This document shows positions 14,899-17,410 of a DNA stretch of 17,410 nucleotides, one piece after another (positions within the stretch are counted from its first letter, which is position 1; each line of letters opens with the position of its first letter). Position numbers and translations under genes: made by a program. Under the pieces are notes generated by a model. That model saw only the letters and a program-made list of their open reading frames with translations, made no database searches and was not told the origin of the DNA. The stretch comes from Saprospiraceae bacterium (GTDB taxonomy: Bacteria > Bacteroidota > Bacteroidia > Chitinophagales > Saprospiraceae), in assembly GCA_013001805.1 (NCBI GenBank), contig JABDLW010000297.1:1-17410 (forward strand), written 5' to 3'.

Positions 14899-15123
14899 AT
14901 GAAGCATACGCTATCTCAACGTGAGCAGGAGGTCCTGCGCCTTATTGCCTATGAAAACACCTCAGAGGAGATTGCTCAGAAACTCTTTATCAGCAACCAC
15001 ACTGCCAAATCTCATCGGAAGAATTTGTTGGAGAAACTTTCCGTCCGCAATATGGCTGGCTTAGTGCGACGCGGATTTGAACTGGGGCTACTATCTCCAT
15101 CGCAGCCTATGAATGCGACTTGA
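14899..15123 (+). CDS. Stand-alone LuxR-type HTH DNA-binding protein
   Basis: A 74-residue protein that is almost entirely a LuxR/GerE-type helix-turn-helix domain: LSQREQEVLRLIAYENTSEEIAQKLFISNHTAKSHRKNLLEKLSVRNMAGLVRRGFELGLL. The recognition helix is SNHTAKSHRKNLLEKL. There is no receiver, PAS or ligand-binding domain, so it either acts alone, in the style of GerE, or needs a partner. It ends 59 bp before the metalloprotease gene on the same strand, which makes the protease a likely co-transcribed neighbour or target. The ATG at 14899 follows aaccgaa and is the only start that keeps the domain whole. Confidence 0.85.
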   Translation: MKHTLSQREQEVLRLIAYENTSEEIAQKLFISNHTAKSHRKNLLEKLSVRNMAGLVRRGFELGLLSPSQPMNAT

Positions 15124-15182
15124 CTTATTGCGTCAGCATCTGTCTAAGTCAACTAATCTAAACCATCAAAATACAAATCACA

Positions 15183-17410
15183 ATGATGCTATTTACTGCT
15201 CTATACAGGACTTTCAGCGCTTTTTCATCTCAGTCTACATCATTTAAACAGCGAAATAAAATAATTCGGTTGAACTCTGTTTTGATATTGCTTCTGGTAA
15301 GTTCGATCGCGATGGCACAAACCAAGGAAGAGGCCCTGGCTTCCCGGATCGTAAATTTTAACATCAACCAGTTGTCCTTTCAGCTGGGGCAAGCACCAAT
15401 GGAAAAAACATCTGCTGCCCAGACAGCACCATTGAGCTTTGCGATACCATTGCCAGATGGTAAAACAGAGAACTTTAATGTAGTTGAGTCTCCGATTATG
15501 CATCCTGATTTTATGACACTGCATCCCGATTTTAAATCGTATGCTGTTCAAAGCGCGGTGAATCCCCAGGTCTCCGGTCGAATTTCCATAACACCTTATG
15601 GTTTTAATGCGGTTATCCTGTCATCTGAAGGCGTCGTACACATTCGACCCTTGAACCTGCTATCTCCCATCGCACATGAAGTCACTCTTAGCAAGATGGA
15701 TGAAGCCTTGGAATGCAGTGTAAGTGATGAACTTACTAGCATTCAACTCAATCAGGCAGCTACACAGGCGGTCGCCAATGGGACCACTAAGCGTACATTT
15801 ACCTTGGCTATTGTTGGCACGGGTGAATTTCATGATGCCAATGGTGGATCTGTGGCCGCAGCACGTGCGGTGGCTATGACTTCGGTAAATGGTATTCAAG
15901 CAATTTTTGAGCGGGAGCTATCGGTTGCTTTCACCTTACTTACTCCCCATATTTATACCGATGCAACCACTGATCCTTTTAACCCGGGTCTGAATAGGGT
16001 GCAGGAAGCGGCTCAAGCTGTTGAAGCCAATTTCTCCGGCCAAGGCTATGATTTGGGTCATGTTTTTCATGATCAGGATCAAGGCAATGGTGAATTAAAC
16101 ACGGGAGGAGTGGCTGGTCTCGGTGTAGTGTGCAGCAATGCTGCTGAAGGCACAGGTTTCCGTAAAGCCGGAGGATGGAGTAGTTCTTTCGATAACGTGA
16201 CACCAGGTTGGATTAGTTTGGCTACTCATGAATTTGGGCATCAGTTTGATATGCCGCATACGTTTAATGGTAATGGGGATAACTGTACAGCACCGAATCA
16301 TCCTTTAAGTACAGCCTATGAAATCGGTAGTGGTACTACAATAATGTCATATCAAGGCATTTGTGCTGCACAATACAATATTCCATCCGGTGGCCTTGCG
16401 GATCATTATTTTCATGCGAATAGTCTGGACAGAGCAGTCACCTATATGAACACTCAGACCTGCCATGCCGGTGTCGCTAGCGGAAATGCTCCTCCCGTTG
16501 TCACGGCAGATATTTGCAATACTGGTCCATACACTATTCCCACCGGAACCCCATTTAGACTCACGGGTGCCGGAGTGGATGGTGACGGTGATCAGATCTA
16601 TTTCTGCTGGGAGCAGTATGATGAAGATGGAGCTGGTGTCCGACCCACACACGGATTTATTGGAGCTCAAGCCGCAGTAAGTACCATTGCGCCGCTTTTT
16701 CGCAGTTTTCCACCTACGACCTCACCCAGCCGAACCTTTCCCAATATAGAGTTAGTTAAGACCGGACAATATGCCAGCTCCTTTGAGCCCCTTCCTACCG
16801 TGGCAAGAACACTAAATTTTCGTTTAACCGGACGCGATTGGAAAGCAGGCGGCGGTGGCATTGATTGCAAAACTCTGGCAGTCACTGTCGGAAACTCCGG
16901 CCCGCTCTCGGTGACTGCACCAAATGGTGGTGAAAATTTAACCGCTGGTAATGCTACCAACGTCACCTGGAATGTCAATGGTACCGACACTTATAGCGGT
17001 ACAGTTAATATTCGGTTGTCAATTGATGGCGGAACGACTTATCCCTATACATTAGCGACCGCCACCGACAATGATGGCACCGACAACGTGACGATTCCTG
17101 CCGGTGTTGCCAACACAACAGCCGCAAGGGTGATGGTCGAAAGTGCAGCTAATACTTGCGTTGTATTTTTTGATATTTCCGATAACAATTTCACAATTAC
17201 CTCTCCCTGTTTGGCTGCTACCAGTAATATCTGCCCCACTACAGCAGTGAATCTAGCGATGGGCAATGGTGGCCTAAATCTCAATATGAACCAATATTTT
17301 GGTGGAGAGATCACCACTAAAAATTTTACTATAACTAATGCCAGTCCGACTGGCCCCCTGGCAAATTCAACAGTCGCCGGAGGAAATACCTGTCAGACCC
17401 CTTGGGGTAC
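15183..17410 (+). CDS. Secreted reprolysin-like zinc metalloprotease (partial, runs off the window)
   Basis: The frame is open without any stop from ATG 15183 (or ATG 15186) to the window end, at least 742 residues. A long N-region precedes the signal core LNSVLILLLVSSIAMA, with likely cleavage after A45. Residues about 46-202 look like a propeptide. From about 203 follows an M12B (reprolysin-like) peptidase: TFTLAIVGTGEFHDANGG, GFRKAGGWSSS, the zinc motif HEFGHQFDMPH (H349, E350 catalytic, H353, H359) and the Met-turn TIMSYQG (M388). Near 440-560 lies a beta-rich region (GAGVDGDGDQIYFCWEQYD). Residues about 577-674 (VTAPNGGENLTAGNATNVTW onward) form a Ser/Thr-rich Kre9/KNH-like sandwich domain. 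The T9SS sorting signal expected for this kind of protein would lie beyond the window. It probably degrades proteins outside the cell. It may be controlled by the LuxR-type protein just upstream. Confidence 0.9.
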   Translation, partial: MMLFTALYRTFSAFSSQSTSFKQRNKIIRLNSVLILLLVSSIAMAQTKEEALASRIVNFNINQLSFQLGQAPMEKTSAAQTAPLSFAIPLPDGKTENFNVVESPIMHPDFMTLHPDFKSYAVQSAVNPQVSGRISITPYGFNAVILSSEGVVHIRPLNLLSPIAHEVTLSKMDEALECSVSDELTSIQLNQAATQAVANGTTKRTFTLAIVGTGEFHDANGGSVAAARAVAMTSVNGIQAIFERELSVAFTLLTPHIYTDATTDPFNPGLNRVQEAAQAVEANFSGQGYDLGHVFHDQDQGNGELNTGGVAGLGVVCSNAAEGTGFRKAGGWSSSFDNVTPGWISLATHEFGHQFDMPHTFNGNGDNCTAPNHPLSTAYEIGSGTTIMSYQGICAAQYNIPSGGLADHYFHANSLDRAVTYMNTQTCHAGVASGNAPPVVTADICNTGPYTIPTGTPFRLTGAGVDGDGDQIYFCWEQYDEDGAGVRPTHGFIGAQAAVSTIAPLFRSFPPTTSPSRTFPNIELVKTGQYASSFEPLPTVARTLNFRLTGRDWKAGGGGIDCKTLAVTVGNSGPLSVTAPNGGENLTAGNATNVTWNVNGTDTYSGTVNIRLSIDGGTTYPYTLATATDNDGTDNVTIPAGVANTTAARVMVESAANTCVVFFDISDNNFTITSPCLAATSNICPTTAVNLAMGNGGLNLNMNQYFGGEITTKNFTITNASPTGPLANSTVAGGNTCQTPWG

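Noticed and set aside
15240..17317. Several minus-strand open frames of 68-107 codons across the right end
   Set aside because: They are opposite-strand shadows of the uninterrupted metalloprotease frame, which has clear signal, zinc-site and domain evidence.
1..17410. CRISPR array, tRNA, rRNA or riboswitch
   Set aside because: No regularly spaced repeats, cloverleaf-like segments or recognisable riboswitch cores were seen by eye; a covariance-model scan was not possible.

Overview
The window looks like the chromosome of a Bacteroidota bacterium, probably of the Saprospiria type. The clues are a protein with a type IX secretion (T9SS) C-terminal sorting domain, A-rich start regions without clear Shine-Dalgarno sequences, a large secreted reprolysin-like metalloprotease with repeated beta-sandwich regions, and a DUF6807 (PmoA-like) lipoprotein/secreted-type enzyme. 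No plasmid, phage, CRISPR or RNA-gene signature was seen. The taxonomic placement is inference from protein style only.

Layout. Positions 263-3466 carry three + strand genes: a single-barrel MetE-like protein, a UlaG-like metallo-beta-lactamase-fold hydrolase and a CPBP intramembrane protease. Positions 3467-5414 form a decayed 1.95-kb mobile element bounded by inverted repeats (15 bp perfect, 28/34 when extended). It holds a frameshifted tyrosine recombinase and an IS91-type transposase that has lost its catalytic middle. Its left end supplies the stop codon of the CPBP gene, and removing the element at a TA dinucleotide would extend that protein by five residues. A 5481-6329 minus-strand gene encodes a small T9SS cargo protein. 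An ABM-family monooxygenase-like gene (6735-7079) runs into the end of the next cluster.

The central cluster is on the minus strand and reads from right to left: DUF6807/PmoA-like exported protein (13075-12065), RidA-like deaminase resembling CnbZ (11922-11155), large FAD-dependent oxidoreductase (11030-8754), sodium:solute symporter (8728-7055). Together they suggest import and oxidative breakdown of a small organic, possibly nitrogen-containing, compound: the symporter brings it in, the flavoprotein oxidises it, and the RidA-like enzyme clears imine/enamine products. The substrate cannot be read from sequence.

The right part holds a small GIY-YIG protein (+), a Tat-exported ankyrin protein with a DUF3471-like tail (-), a stand-alone LuxR-type DNA-binding domain (+) and, 59 bp after it, the start of a large secreted zinc metalloprotease that runs off the window end. 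That last reading frame has no stop in the window: it is open from 15183 to 17410.

The most interesting parts are the inverted-repeat-bounded recombinase/IS91 element with a hairpin that hides the recombinase start codon, the reconstruction of the pre-insertion CPBP C-terminus, and the RidA/flavoprotein/symporter/DUF6807 catabolic cluster.
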